From NCBI GenBank assembly GCA_002713325.1, contig PAWD01000008.1, positions 1 through 44,592 on the forward strand: a DNA stretch of 44,592 nucleotides, written 5' to 3'. Both the position numbers and the translations under genes were made by a program. Under the pieces are notes generated by a model. It made no database searches. It worked only from the letters and a program-made list of their open reading frames with translations, and was not told the origin of the DNA. Source of the stretch: Nitrososphaerota archaeon. GTDB taxonomy: Archaea; Thermoproteota; Nitrososphaeria; Nitrososphaerales; UBA213. Shown here one piece after another: positions 8,808-17,907 of this stretch (its first letter is position 1; each line of letters starts with the position of its first letter).

Positions 8808-9380
8808 ATGCGTGATAGAAATATAGAAATGCTAGCAAGGATAGAAGCTGCATTATATGCTTCTGGTAGGCCCTTGAGTTTAGAAGAACTACAGAAAGCT
8901 GCAGGCACAGATTCTAGTAATAAAGCAATAAAGATGGCTAGAGAACTTGCTCAGACGATTAATTCATATTTACATGCTCTAGAACTCATAGAGTTGCAGG
9001 ATGGTTCGTTTGCACTGCAATTAAAATTACAATATAATAACGTGGTAAGGAAATTTGCCACAAAACCATTTCTTTCGCATGCAACGCTCAAAACCCTCTC
9101 ATGTGTTGCTTATATGCAGCCAGCTACCTCAAAACAATTGGTTGAAATACGTGGAAGTCAGGTGTATGGACATCTTAAACTGCTAGTCCAATCAGGTTTT
9201 CTTACATATCAGAGACTGGGCCGCCTGAAAATATATCAAACCACAAAGAAGTTCCAAGACTACTTTGGAATAGATGGGAATCTGGACAAACTTAAGAAGA
9301 AATTGGTAAAGGAGATAAAAGGCAAGAATACTACTGTTACACAACCAAAACTAGAAAAAACCATTGAAAATCCTATATAA
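8808..9380 (+). CDS. scpB: Segregation and condensation protein B
   Basis: ScpB dimers bind ScpA and complete the SMC-ScpAB condensin. The 190-residue protein has two winged-helix domains. The first begins RIEAALYASGRPLSLEELQKA, the classic ScpB opening, and the second includes TLKTLSCVAYMQPATSKQLVEIRG and the wing GFLTYQRLGRLKIYQTTKKFQDYFGI. The Lys-rich C-terminus is probably disordered. A second ATG (8829) lies just before the conserved opening. It follows scpA by 78 bases and is likely co-transcribed. Confidence 0.9.
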   Translation: MRDRNIEMLARIEAALYASGRPLSLEELQKAAGTDSSNKAIKMARELAQTINSYLHALELIELQDGSFALQLKLQYNNVVRKFATKPFLSHATLKTLSCVAYMQPATSKQLVEIRGSQVYGHLKLLVQSGFLTYQRLGRLKIYQTTKKFQDYFGIDGNLDKLKKKLVKEIKGKNTTVTQPKLEKTIENPI

Positions 9381-9463
9381 AACCAATCATGGTACCGATG
9401 TTATGAACAAGGGATTTAATCCATTTGTCATTCATCTGAAAAAAATGGTATTATGATACACTA

Positions 9464-9473
9464 ACTATATATA
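9464..9473 (+). promoter_or_regulatory. TATA box for the small RHH-like gene
   Basis: The sequence actatatatat is centred about 28 bases before the ATG at 9497. That is the spacing expected for an archaeal promoter giving a leaderless or nearly leaderless transcript. Confidence 0.5.
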
Positions 9474-9496
9474 TCAAAATTTTTGCATTATATAAT

Positions 9497-9628
9497 ATGC
9501 CAGAAAGAACCATGCCTATATGCTTCACTAAGGAACAACTTGAAGAGATCGAGAAATATGCAAAGGTAAAAAGAATGATTAATCTCAGTCAGGCTGTAGA
9601 GGATATAATTAATAACAATAAAGAGTAA
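9497..9628 (+). CDS. Small ribbon-helix-helix-like protein, 43 residues
   Basis: The ORF encodes 43 residues: a short N-terminal strand (TMPICFTKEQ), a first helix (EQLEEIEKYAKVKR), a turn (MINLSQ) and a second helix (AVEDIINNNKE). The pattern of a strand, a helix ending in a small polar turn and then an xLSQAVEDII helix is that of MetJ/Arc/CopG-type DNA-binding peptides and of similar orphan archaeal proteins. It has its own TATA box and lies between scpB and EF-1A. Function is unknown; a small dimeric regulator is plausible. Confidence 0.65.
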   Translation: MPERTMPICFTKEQLEEIEKYAKVKRMINLSQAVEDIINNNKE

Positions 9629-9715
9629 TAATATTATTTTCTCTGTTTTCTATGAATTTCATTTATATTCGTAAATAGAAATGCAAATAAAGCCCTTCCA
9701 CAGATGTATAGATGT

Positions 9716-11044
9716 ATGATCAGTAAAAAGCCGCATTTGAATATTATAATGACCGGTCATGCCGATCACGGAAAGTCGACATTGGTAGGACATTTATTGT
9801 TTACAACAGGTGCTATCGATCAAAGAACAATAGACGAATTTGCAAAAGAATCAGAAAAATTAGGTAGGGGAGATACCTTCAAGTTTGCTTGGGTTCTTGA
9901 CAAATTGAAGGATGAGCGTGAGAGGGGTATAACCATCGATTTGGCATTCCAGAAGTTTGAAACGCAAAAATATTTCTTCACCTTGATTGATGCTCCTGGT
10001 CATAGAGACTTTATAAAGAACATGATCACTGGTGCATCAGAAGCTGATTGTGCTGTATTACTTATATCTGCGAAGAAAGGTGAGATGGAAACTGCTGTAG
10101 ACCCTGGTGGACAAGGAAGAGAACATGCATTTCTGTTAAGAACACTGGGTGTAAAGCAACTTATATGTTGCATAAACAAAATGGATGACCAGATAGTGAA
10201 TTATTCCAAGGATAGATTTGATGAAGTCAAGGCAATTGTAGAAAACTTACTAAAAGGTGTAGGATATAACACTTCAAAGATGAGATTCATTCCTACTTCG
10301 GGGTGGAAAGGGGACAATCTAGGTGCAAAATCAGAGAATATGCCTTGGTATGATGGTCCAACACTAGTACAAGCGTTAGACGAATTTGATGAACCAGAAA
10401 AACCTATAGAAAAACCACTTAGATTACCTGTACAAGATGTCTATACAATTACTGGTATAGGTACAGTTCCAGTTGGAAGAATAGAAACAGGGCAGATGAA
10501 ACCTAATGACAAGATAGTTGTAATGCCAGAAGGTACTACTGGCGAAATAAAGACAATTGAAACACATCATACACAATTACCACAGGCACTAGCGGGTGAT
10601 AACGTTGGATTTAATGTTAAAGGTATAGATAAGAAGGGAATTAAACGTGGTGATGTTATAGGACCTGCGAGCGATCCTCCAACAGCTGCAAAAGAGTTCA
10701 AAGCACAAATAATTGTGATATTTCACCCAACAGCATTAGCGCCAGGATATACACCAGTGTTACATGCACATACGGCGCAAGTAGCCGCTACTTTATCAGA
10801 GTTTCTGGCGAAAATAGATCCAAGAAATGGACAAACTATCGAGGAAAATCCAAAGTTTCTAAAGAACGGTGACTCAGCAATAGTAAAGATCAGACCCGTT
10901 AGACCGTTATGTATTGAGACATTCAAGGAGTATCCAGAGCTAGGAAGGTTTGCATTAAGAGATATGGGTACTACAATAGCTGCTGGTGTTGTGCAGGAAG
11001 TAACAGAAAAGTTCACGAAAGAGAAAAGTAATCCTAAATCCTGA
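9716..11044 (+). CDS. tuf: Translation elongation factor 1A (EF-1 alpha)
   Basis: EF-1A carries aminoacyl-tRNA to the ribosome with GTP. GTPase motifs are intact: G1 GHADHGKS, switch II DAPGH, G4 NKMD, and the archaeal segment FAWVLDKLKDERERGIT in switch I. Domains 2 and 3 follow (PVQDVYTITGIGTVPVGRIE; RPVRPLCIE). G1 has Ala where GHVDHGK or GHIDHGK is usual, which still fits the P-loop consensus. The longest frame begins at 9704, but the ATG at 9716 gives MISKKPHLN, matching the family N-terminus, so I prefer it. uS10 starts 11 bases after the stop, the conserved archaeal tuf-rps10 pair. Confidence 0.97.
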   Translation: MISKKPHLNIIMTGHADHGKSTLVGHLLFTTGAIDQRTIDEFAKESEKLGRGDTFKFAWVLDKLKDERERGITIDLAFQKFETQKYFFTLIDAPGHRDFIKNMITGASEADCAVLLISAKKGEMETAVDPGGQGREHAFLLRTLGVKQLICCINKMDDQIVNYSKDRFDEVKAIVENLLKGVGYNTSKMRFIPTSGWKGDNLGAKSENMPWYDGPTLVQALDEFDEPEKPIEKPLRLPVQDVYTITGIGTVPVGRIETGQMKPNDKIVVMPEGTTGEIKTIETHHTQLPQALAGDNVGFNVKGIDKKGIKRGDVIGPASDPPTAAKEFKAQIIVIFHPTALAPGYTPVLHAHTAQVAATLSEFLAKIDPRNGQTIEENPKFLKNGDSAIVKIRPVRPLCIETFKEYPELGRFALRDMGTTIAAGVVQEVTEKFTKEKSNPKS

Positions 11045-11055
11045 TGTGAATCTAA

Positions 11056-11367
11056 ATGACACAACATGCTAGAATAAAATTAACTAGTACTAATTTACGT
11101 AGACTTGAAACTGTTTGTACAGAGATAAAAACCATAGGTGATAAGGCAGGTGTCAAGGTTAAAGGACCTTTACCTTTACCTACAAAGAAATTGAAAGTAG
11201 TTACAAGAAAGGCGCCAGCTGGACAAGGTACCAACACTTATGATAAGTGGGAAATGCGTGTACATAGAAGAGTTATTGATCTAGGATCTGACGATCGAGC
11301 TATTAGGCAACTAATGAGGTTAAGGATACCTGATGATGTTTACATCGAAGTTTCTTTAACACAATAA
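11056..11367 (+). CDS. rps10: Small ribosomal subunit protein uS10
   Basis: A 103-residue protein of the 30S head. Conserved stretches are ARIKLTSTN, the loop region KGPLPLPTKKLKVVTRKAP, WEMRVHRRVIDL and the C-terminus PDDVYIEVSL. Length matches archaeal uS10. It is separated from EF-1A by 11 bases and is probably co-transcribed with it. RNA polymerase subunit P follows 51 bases later. Confidence 0.97.
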   Translation: MTQHARIKLTSTNLRRLETVCTEIKTIGDKAGVKVKGPLPLPTKKLKVVTRKAPAGQGTNTYDKWEMRVHRRVIDLGSDDRAIRQLMRLRIPDDVYIEVSLTQ

Positions 11368-11418
11368 ATTATTTTTAATTGACTTACGCTTAAATGTGGG
11401 CTCTGAAAGAAATTCTTT

Positions 11419-11589
11419 ATGGAAGACCAGAATAACCCATTAGGAAATGTTTTTTATGCATGTATGAGATGTAGTACAGAAGTAAGTGTTGAAGAGCTGA
11501 ATAGATTACCAGAATTAAAATGTATTTGTGGTTTCCGGGTTTTCAAAAAAACTAGACCGCCAATAGTAAAACAGATTAAAGCTATCTAG
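11419..11589 (+). CDS. rpoP: DNA-directed RNA polymerase subunit P (Rpb12/RpoP)
   Basis: The 56-residue protein has the zinc-binding pattern C-x2-C (YACMRCST) followed by C-x-C-G (CICGFR) and the basic tail FKKTRPP that identifies archaeal Rpb12/RpoP. It is a small core subunit that stabilises the RpoB/RpoD-RpoL platform and aids promoter opening. It lies on the same strand after uS10, so the cluster EF-1A, uS10, RpoP groups translation and transcription genes. Start is the first ATG, which gives the usual N-terminal length. Confidence 0.92.
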   Translation: MEDQNNPLGNVFYACMRCSTEVSVEELNRLPELKCICGFRVFKKTRPPIVKQIKAI

Positions 11590-11640
11590 TATATTTTTCG
11601 TACAAAACATTTATTATATCACTGAGATCACTGAGCTTTA

Positions 11641-11769
11641 ATGCTTAACATGTTTAGAAAAAAAGATAATACTCAACAAATCGTGAGATGTGAACACTGC
11701 GCTATGGAATTCACAGAAAAAAATAGACTCACGAAACATAAGGAAAAAGCACATCCAAAAGGACGATAA
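11641..11769 (+). CDS. Single C2H2 zinc-finger miniprotein
   Basis: The ORF gives 42 residues with one finger: C-x2-C (RCEHCAMEF), 12 residues, then H-x4-H (HKEKAH), and a basic end HPKGR. This is the classic C2H2 spacing with a hydrophobic Phe and Leu in the expected core positions. A second ATG three codons later is possible. Archaea encode many such short fingers, some acting as transcription regulators; the target here is unknown. It stands 51 bases after rpoP on the same strand. Confidence 0.75.
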   Translation: MLNMFRKKDNTQQIVRCEHCAMEFTEKNRLTKHKEKAHPKGR

Positions 11770-12187
11770 ACTATCAAATGTTATCTGATGTTTGTTATAC
11801 TGACGAGATTTAAACACACGTTAATAATTTAATACATTCAAAATTACTATCTAACCTTAATGTTGTATATGATTATGAAAGTCTGTGTTAAAAAAAATTG
11901 AAAATTTTATACACTTATCATTTTAGTTTTTTCATTATGAGTTTATATTCCAGAATTCAATATCAATTAATCTGTCTTTATTGTCATAAAATATAGTAAT
12001 GTGAATAAGATGATAACGATAATTATTAATCCTACGGGAATAAGAATAATTAATTAAAAAAATATTCACCAGTAATGTCGAAGTTATAAATATTGGAAAT
12101 AAAAAGAATAGTGACTCCGCTGTAATTTTCTATTTCTGAATACATCAAATAGCAAGACATTTAACCCACAATTTAGAAAATGCAATT
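11770..12187. other. 418-nt AT-rich spacer
   Basis: No ORF, tRNA or convincing structured RNA is seen. The spacer contains several A and T tracts and, near its right end, TATA-like strings (gttataaatattg, about 12085-12097) that may drive the FBP aldolase/phosphatase gene with a leader of about 70 bases. Confidence 0.45.
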
Positions 12188-13369
12188 ATGAAAATTACGT
12201 TATCAACTATAAAGGCAGATATTGGCGGAATAGGAGGACATACGCGACCAAGTGATGAAGTTATTAATGCTGTTAATGATGTTGTAAACAATACTGAATA
12301 CAACCTATTACTTGACTATTACATAGGGTATACTGGTGATGATATACACATAATTATGTGTCATCAACATGGCCTTGAAAATAATAAAATACACAGACTT
12401 GCTTGGGATGCATTCAAGGAAGGGACTGAAATTGCAAAGGAACAAGGATTGTATGGTGCAGGTCAGGATCTTTTAAAAAACTCATTTTCTGGCAATGTTA
12501 AGGGAATGGGTCCTGGTGTTGCAGAGTTGGAATTCGAAGAAAGAGATAATGAAGCATTTGTGGTTTTAGCTGCAGATAAGACAGAACCTGGTGCTTTCAA
12601 TTTTCCATTTTATAGAACGTTTATTGATAGTAGAAGTAATACTGGACTCATAATAAATCCTGATCTTGCAGAAGGTGTTGTCATTAATATTATGGATGTA
12701 ATGACAGGAAAAATAGCTGAATTACATTTATGGGGAGACAAACCAGAGGTAGAAGCAGCTCTGATGTATCCTGGAAGATATGTAGTAGAATCTGTTATGA
12801 GTAAAAAAGGAGAACCTATTCTTTCTGCATCTACTGATCGCCTGCATAATATCGCTGGAACGTACGTTGGGAAAGACGATCCTATAGCTATCGTTAGATG
12901 CCAAAAATCATTTCCAGCAACAGAGGAAATATGTAGTGCATTCAACAGTCCTCACTTTGTGGCTGGTGATACAAGGGGGAGTCATCACCTACCTTTAATG
13001 CCAGTCAAGATAAACACTCCAGCAAGTGTTAATTACTCTCTCCCAATGGTTATGGCACTTGTGTTCAGTGTACACAATGGAAAATTTACAGGTCCACATG
13101 ATGGATTCGCCACACCAGATTGGAACCATATTAGAAATATTGCAACGCAAAGAGCGTTAGATATGCGCAGCCAAGGATTCATACACCCTGCAACTCTAGT
13201 TCCTGAAGAACTTGAATACAACAAGGGATATGAAGTAAGAATGAAGAAACTAGAGGGATTGTTTAGTCACAAAAACAAGAAACGTTCAATCATACAGAAA
13301 CAAAGCTCTCGAATAAATACAGGTAACTTTAAAAATAAAAAAAATAAACATGTCAAGTCTAAGCGATGA
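12188..13369 (+). CDS. fbp: Fructose-1,6-bisphosphate aldolase/phosphatase
   Basis: Bifunctional archaeal gluconeogenic enzyme that condenses DHAP with GAP and then dephosphorylates FBP to fructose 6-phosphate. The 393-residue protein shows the characteristic N-terminus TLSTIKADIGGIGGHTRPS, the metal-ligand Asp/His motifs (DDIHIIMCHQHG; GAGQDLL; AADKTEPGAFN) and the closing FDG-type segment GPHDGFATPDWNHIR. The C-terminal 40 residues are Lys/Asn-rich and poorly conserved. The stop overlaps the TIM start by four bases (ATGA), so both enzymes of this gluconeogenic step are translationally coupled. Confidence 0.96.
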   Translation: MKITLSTIKADIGGIGGHTRPSDEVINAVNDVVNNTEYNLLLDYYIGYTGDDIHIIMCHQHGLENNKIHRLAWDAFKEGTEIAKEQGLYGAGQDLLKNSFSGNVKGMGPGVAELEFEERDNEAFVVLAADKTEPGAFNFPFYRTFIDSRSNTGLIINPDLAEGVVINIMDVMTGKIAELHLWGDKPEVEAALMYPGRYVVESVMSKKGEPILSASTDRLHNIAGTYVGKDDPIAIVRCQKSFPATEEICSAFNSPHFVAGDTRGSHHLPLMPVKINTPASVNYSLPMVMALVFSVHNGKFTGPHDGFATPDWNHIRNIATQRALDMRSQGFIHPATLVPEELEYNKGYEVRMKKLEGLFSHKNKKRSIIQKQSSRINTGNFKNKKNKHVKSKR

Positions 13370-14034
13370 CAAAAAAATTATTCATTATTAACTTCAAGAA
13401 TTATCTTGAAGTTGCTGGTAAAAATAGTATAAAACTAGCGCGAGTAGCAGAATACGTAGCACGTCAATCAAATGTAAAGATTGTAATTGCACCTTCATTT
13501 GGTTCACTGGCATATATAACAAATAATGTACGTATTCCGGTCTTTGCACAGCACCTTGATCATTCTGAACCTGGAAATACCACCGGTTTCATTGTACCTG
13601 AAATAGTTAAATCATATGGTGTTAGTGGATCTCTGATAAATCATAGTGAACATAGAATCCCTACTCAAATAATAAGACATCTTGTAGAAAGATTACGTAA
13701 TTTGAAGATGATTTCTGTTGTTTGTGCAAGAACACCTGCAGAAGTAAAGAAATTTGCAGTATTTTCTCCTGACTATATCGCCATTGAGCCTCCAAAGTTT
13801 ATTGGTAGTGGTGTTGCAATTTCAAAGGCCAAACCAACTGTAATTAAGTATTCAATAGATGCAGTAAACGATGTTAATCCTAATGTAAATGTCATTTGTG
13901 GCGCTGGTATAGTTAGTGCAGAGGATGTTTCTGCTGCAATCAAACTTGGATCTAATGGCATCTTAGTTGCAAGTGGTATAGTTAAGGCAAAGAATTGGCG
14001 AGCCAAGATAGAGGAACTTACGCGTTTTATGTAA
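13366..14034 (+). CDS. tpiA: Triosephosphate isomerase, archaeal type
   Basis: Interconverts DHAP and glyceraldehyde 3-phosphate. At 222 residues it is the short archaeal form. Catalytic residues are visible: Asn9 and Lys11 in INFKNY, the His in LINHSEHR, and the Glu in AIEPPKFIGSG; the phosphate-gripping loop (IGSG...) and ICGAGI and LVASG are present. ATG overlaps the FBP aldolase/phosphatase stop. The pairing gives a two-gene operon delivering DHAP/GAP to hexose synthesis. Confidence 0.96.
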   Translation: MTKKLFIINFKNYLEVAGKNSIKLARVAEYVARQSNVKIVIAPSFGSLAYITNNVRIPVFAQHLDHSEPGNTTGFIVPEIVKSYGVSGSLINHSEHRIPTQIIRHLVERLRNLKMISVVCARTPAEVKKFAVFSPDYIAIEPPKFIGSGVAISKAKPTVIKYSIDAVNDVNPNVNVICGAGIVSAEDVSAAIKLGSNGILVASGIVKAKNWRAKIEELTRFM

Positions 14035-14062
14035 TATTGGTTCTATATTCCTAAACATAATC

Positions 14063-15388
14063 CTATTTACGAGATCCTTTAGAAGGAAGATGAATGGCTT
14101 CACTATTAATATCTCTTATAGCATCTACAAATGACTCTGGAAGTGTGGGGTGAGTGTGTATTGTGTCAAATACGTCTTCAAGCCTTAATTGCATTCTAAT
14201 TGCTAGTGCCGCTTCGCTTATCATTTCTCCTGCATGTGGTGCAATTATAAAAGTTCCAGTAAGTATTCCATTCTTTTCAAATACCTTAATGAAACCTCGT
14301 GTGTCTCCCAAACAATTGGCTTTTGCACTTGCTGCTAGTGGAAATTCTCCAGATTTTCCTTTCAATTCTCCTACAAATGCAACTTCTGGATATGTGAATA
14401 TACATGTAGGTACAGATCTGTAATCCATCACGCTTTCTATACCCATTATGTTTTGAGCAGCTATCTCACCTTGCTTCGAAGCAACATGTGCAAGTTCATA
14501 AATACCAGTAATATCACCAATAGCAAATATATTATGAACACTAGTTCGCATTTCTTCATCAACAATAATACCTTGCTGATTAAATTTTACACCAATATTA
14601 TTTAATTCATCTTCACTTATATTCTGTCTTCTCCCTACACAAAAAAGTACCTTATCCGTCTGTAGCTCTTCTCCGTTAACATGAACCACATTATTCACGA
14701 TTTTTTCTATCCTTGAATTTGTTATTATATTGATACCATCAAGCCTCATGTATTTCTCGATTGTATTTCCAATATCTTCTATCTGTAAAGGTATTAGACG
14801 GTCTTCAGCTTCAACTAAAGTGACACTGCAACCTAATATGTTCAAAATTGAGGCAAACTCACAACCACTATAACCACCTCCAACTATAATAATCGACTTT
14901 GGTAGTTCCTCTAATTCCAGAACTGCATCAGTTGATAATATATTTTTCCCAAATTCATATCCTTGCAAACAAATAGGATGACTTCCAGTACTGATAACAA
15001 TATGTTTTGTTTCTACAATTCTTTCATTAACAACCACTTTATTATGTGAAATTATATGTGCCTCACCCTCCATGAGATCTATGCCATTACTTTGGATGAG
15101 AAGTTTTATTCCAGAAGCAAGTTTGGCAACTGTAGCCTCGGTTCTCAACTTTAATGTTTTATAATTCAGTTCAATTTGTGCATTTATTCCATTCTTTTTT
15201 GCAGCAGTAACTCTCCTCACTATGTCACCCAAAGAATGAAGAAATTTGGTTGGAATGCAACCTCTTTGTGTACAGGTTCCTCCTAGTCCATTCTTTTCAA
15301 TTAGACAAATATTACCACCTAGTTGAGCAGCTCTAATAGCACAAGCATAGCCTCCTGGACCTGCTCCTATTACTACCACATCATACAT
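14063..15388 (-). CDS. lpd: Dihydrolipoyl dehydrogenase (E3 / L-protein)
   Basis: FAD enzyme that reoxidises dihydrolipoyl-GcvH and reduces NAD+. Visible features: FAD-binding VVVIGAGPGGYACAIRAAQLG, the redox-active disulfide GGTCTQRGCIPTK, NAD-binding IIIVGGGYSGCEFASIL, second FAD motif IFAIGDITG, and the C-terminal catalytic HTHPTLPES. The open frame extends to 15460, but the ATG at 15388 gives MYDVVVIG, the family start, and avoids a 32-base overlap with lplA. It is the last gene of the glycine-cleavage/lipoate operon, which places it as the L-protein of this system. Confidence 0.95.
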   Translation of the reverse strand: MYDVVVIGAGPGGYACAIRAAQLGGNICLIEKNGLGGTCTQRGCIPTKFLHSLGDIVRRVTAAKKNGINAQIELNYKTLKLRTEATVAKLASGIKLLIQSNGIDLMEGEAHIISHNKVVVNERIVETKHIVISTGSHPICLQGYEFGKNILSTDAVLELEELPKSIIIVGGGYSGCEFASILNILGCSVTLVEAEDRLIPLQIEDIGNTIEKYMRLDGINIITNSRIEKIVNNVVHVNGEELQTDKVLFCVGRRQNISEDELNNIGVKFNQQGIIVDEEMRTSVHNIFAIGDITGIYELAHVASKQGEIAAQNIMGIESVMDYRSVPTCIFTYPEVAFVGELKGKSGEFPLAASAKANCLGDTRGFIKVFEKNGILTGTFIIAPHAGEMISEAALAIRMQLRLEDVFDTIHTHPTLPESFVDAIRDINSEAIHLPSKGSRK

Positions 15389-15428
15389 ATTGAGAGATCC
15401 GAGATGCTTAGCAATAAATCTTAACAAA

Positions 15429-16163
15429 TCACCTTTTCCAATTCCATTCATCCGTAGCATATTTCTCTTTAACTAAATTTTTGGTATTTTCTTCTTCCTC
15501 TATAGTTATCTCATCTACAATAAGTCTAGCATCAAATTTCTCACTGAAACTCTCTTTTAGAGCAAATGCCACTTCTTCAAATGTCTTATTCAAACCCATT
15601 ACCCTTTCCTTTACATCAGAGATCATCTTATCCCTGATCTTTTCTGAAGGAATTCTCAATACAGAGAACATCTTCTCAACATTAACATCCAACAATATTG
15701 TTCCATGTTGTAATAGAATACCTTTCTTCCTAGTTTGAGCGTTTCCAGAGAGTTTCTTACCATTAACGACTATATCGTTCAATGGAACAAACCTCGCATC
15801 AAATCCAAGCTTGTTTATGCATGCTACTATAGGATCGCATATCAATTTATAAGATTCCAAAATATTCTCTGTGTATTTTCTCGTTATGAATGAGTAAGTT
15901 AATTCAGAATCATGTAAGACGGCTCCTCCTCCTGTTATTCTTCTAACAACATCAATACCTTTATGATTACACTTTTGTATATCAACCTCTTCCTCTATGC
16001 TCTGGAAGTATCCTATTGATACGGCTATGGGTTTCCATCCATAGAGTCGTAGAACTGGTATATCGGTTACACAATTCATTAATACTTCATCAAGTGCCAT
16101 ATTCCATGCTGCTGTACCGTATCTTGTCTCTAAAACTCTTATTTCACTAAAATTAAAATTCAT
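15429..16163 (-). CDS. lplA: Lipoate-protein ligase A, catalytic subunit
   Basis: Attaches lipoate to GcvH through lipoyl-AMP. The protein carries the BPL/LPL-fold motifs RRITGGGAVLHD and the catalytic Lys region VNGKKLSGNAQTRKKGILLQHG. It lacks the C-terminal accessory domain, which is encoded separately by the gene just upstream, as in the bipartite Thermoplasma enzyme. The frame opens at 16181, but ATG 16163 has a good Shine-Dalgarno (gaggga, spacing 7) and shares one base with the lplB stop (TGATG), so I choose it. Whether it uses free lipoate or octanoate cannot be told. It lies directly between gcvPB-lplB and lpd. Confidence 0.9.
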   Translation of the reverse strand: MNFNFSEIRVLETRYGTAAWNMALDEVLMNCVTDIPVLRLYGWKPIAVSIGYFQSIEEEVDIQKCNHKGIDVVRRITGGGAVLHDSELTYSFITRKYTENILESYKLICDPIVACINKLGFDARFVPLNDIVVNGKKLSGNAQTRKKGILLQHGTILLDVNVEKMFSVLRIPSEKIRDKMISDVKERVMGLNKTFEEVAFALKESFSEKFDARLIVDEITIEEEENTKNLVKEKYATDEWNWKR

Positions 16164-16444
16164 CAAACTTCCCTCGAACATCCAAGAATTGCTTCAGTTA
16201 TAGAATCTGAATCAAAACCGAATATTTCAGAATCACTCAAACAATTTTCAATATTTTGTTTGATAGAATCTTTTTCTAATTTAGTACCAATTAGACTTAC
16301 TTCAAGTCTGTCTAAACTTTCCTCAGGATAAAGAAAAAAATCTCCAGTGATCTTTATTGAATGAATTATGTTATTGAATTCATCATATTCAAGGGAAATT
16401 TTAATTAATTTTTTTGACTTGTAAATATTATGTGCTTTTTTCAT
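16163..16444 (-). CDS. lplB: Lipoate ligase accessory subunit (LplB / C-terminal domain)
   Basis: The 93-residue protein corresponds to the accessory domain found at the C-terminus of bacterial LplA and as a separate LplB in Thermoplasma. Recognisable segments are KAHNIYKSKKLIKISLEYD, IKITGDFFLYPEESLDRLE and LIGTKLEKDSI. The separate domain is needed for lipoyl-AMP formation in the characterised archaeal pair. It overlaps gcvPB by four bases (ATGA) and lplA by one, so the ligase is coupled to the glycine-cleavage P-protein. Confidence rests on the domain pattern plus position beside lplA. Confidence 0.85.
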   Translation of the reverse strand: MKKAHNIYKSKKLIKISLEYDEFNNIIHSIKITGDFFLYPEESLDRLEVSLIGTKLEKDSIKQNIENCLSDSEIFGFDSDSITEAILGCSREV

Positions 16445-17907
16445 TGTTTATCAGGTTTTTGGAATTTGAGATCTCTATTATTTTCATCACCTGGTCGAGA
16501 AGGTATAACCCATCTTAGATTTGGTCTTCTTGCTGCTGCAACCTCATCCAACCTACCAATAGATGTTGTATGTGGTGCATCTTTTACAACAATAGGATTT
16601 TCTTTTATCTCATCAGCTATACTTCGTAAAGCCATCACAAATCTATCCAAGGTTTCTTTACTCTCTGTTTCTGTAGGTTCGATCATTAAAGCTTCACGAA
16701 CAATGAGAGGAAAATAAACTGTTGGTGGATGAAAACCATAATCCAAAAGTCTCTTTGCAATGTTCATTGCACTCCTATTACCGAATTTGTTGGAAGATAA
16801 GACAAATTCATGAGCACATGTTCGATCAAAACTAAGTTCATAAACATCCTTTAGTAATGTAAGAAGATAATTAGCATTCAATACAGCATGCTCTGACACC
16901 TTTCTTATATCAGTCCCCCAGGACTTGATATAAGAATAAGCTCTAACAAGCACACTAAAGTTTCCATTAAAGGATCTAATCCTTCCTACAGATTTCCTTT
17001 TGTTATAATCTAAAATATACTTATTATTTTGCTTGATTATCCTTGGTGTTGGTAAATAATCTGATAAAAATGACTGTACTCCTAGCGGTCCTGCCCCAGG
17101 ACCACCACCTCCATGTGGAGTAGAAAAAGTCTTATGTAGATTCAAATGAATCATATCGAAACCCTGATCTCGTGGTCTAGTTATTCCTAGTAATGCATTC
17201 ATGTTTGCACCATCACAATACATCAACGTTCCGTTATTACGAGCAAGATTACTTATCTCTAGAATATTTTCTTCAAAGAGTCCAAGAGTATTAGGATTTG
17301 TCAGCATAACAAGTCCAACATCAGGAGTAAGTGATTGTTTAAATTTGTCTATATCCATGTTACCACGTGAATCGGAAGGAATGGTTATGGTTTCACATCT
17401 ACACATAGCCGCACTAGCAGGGTTTGTTCCATGTGCAGAATCAGGAATTAGTATTTTTGTTCTTTTTTCATTGTTTTGTTTAAAGTAAGCTTTTGTTATC
17501 ATAATTCCCAAAAGTTCTCCCTGTGCTCCAGCTGCTGGTTGTAAAGAAAAGCTATCCATACCTGTAATCTCCATCAAGTCCTGCTCAAGTTCCCACATCA
17601 ATTGTAACGCTCCTTGAACACAATCGTCTGGAGAAAGAGGATGAAGATCTCTAAGCCCTTCTAATCTTGCCAAATCCTCATTTATCTTTGGGTTATACTT
17701 CATTGTACATGAACCGAGAGGGTAAAATCCAACATCAACAGCAAAATTCTTTTTTGATAAATTTATGTAATGTCTAACAGTACTAATCTCACTCACATTA
17801 GGAAGAGGAAGTTCTTTTCTAATGATTTCTTTTGGTAGATCTATCTGAATATCTTCATCAGGTAAATACCCAGTAGTCTGTTCTTCATATTCAAATATCA
17901 GCTTCAT
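16441..17907 (-). CDS. gcvPB: Glycine dehydrogenase (decarboxylating) subunit 2
   Basis: PLP subunit of the split P-protein, which decarboxylates glycine and loads the aminomethyl group onto lipoyl-GcvH. The 488-residue protein has the PLP lysine in NLHKTFSTPHGGGGPG and other family segments: YPLGSCTMKYNPK, QPAAGAQGELLG, DSAHGTNPASAAMCR and TVYFPLIV. Length is typical. It overlaps gcvPA by four bases, with a GGGGAA ribosome-binding site before the ATG. The acidic cofactor-binding and substrate residues all look intact. Confidence 0.97.
   Translation of the reverse strand: MKLIFEYEEQTTGYLPDEDIQIDLPKEIIRKELPLPNVSEISTVRHYINLSKKNFAVDVGFYPLGSCTMKYNPKINEDLARLEGLRDLHPLSPDDCVQGALQLMWELEQDLMEITGMDSFSLQPAAGAQGELLGIMITKAYFKQNNEKRTKILIPDSAHGTNPASAAMCRCETITIPSDSRGNMDIDKFKQSLTPDVGLVMLTNPNTLGLFEENILEISNLARNNGTLMYCDGANMNALLGITRPRDQGFDMIHLNLHKTFSTPHGGGGPGAGPLGVQSFLSDYLPTPRIIKQNNKYILDYNKRKSVGRIRSFNGNFSVLVRAYSYIKSWGTDIRKVSEHAVLNANYLLTLLKDVYELSFDRTCAHEFVLSSNKFGNRSAMNIAKRLLDYGFHPPTVYFPLIVREALMIEPTETESKETLDRFVMALRSIADEIKENPIVVKDAPHTTSIGRLDEVAAARRPNLRWVIPSRPGDENNRDLKFQKPDKQ

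Noticed and set aside
15389-15460. Longer N-terminus for dihydrolipoyl dehydrogenase
   Set aside because: The 24 extra residues overlap lplA and precede the standard MYDVVVIG start.
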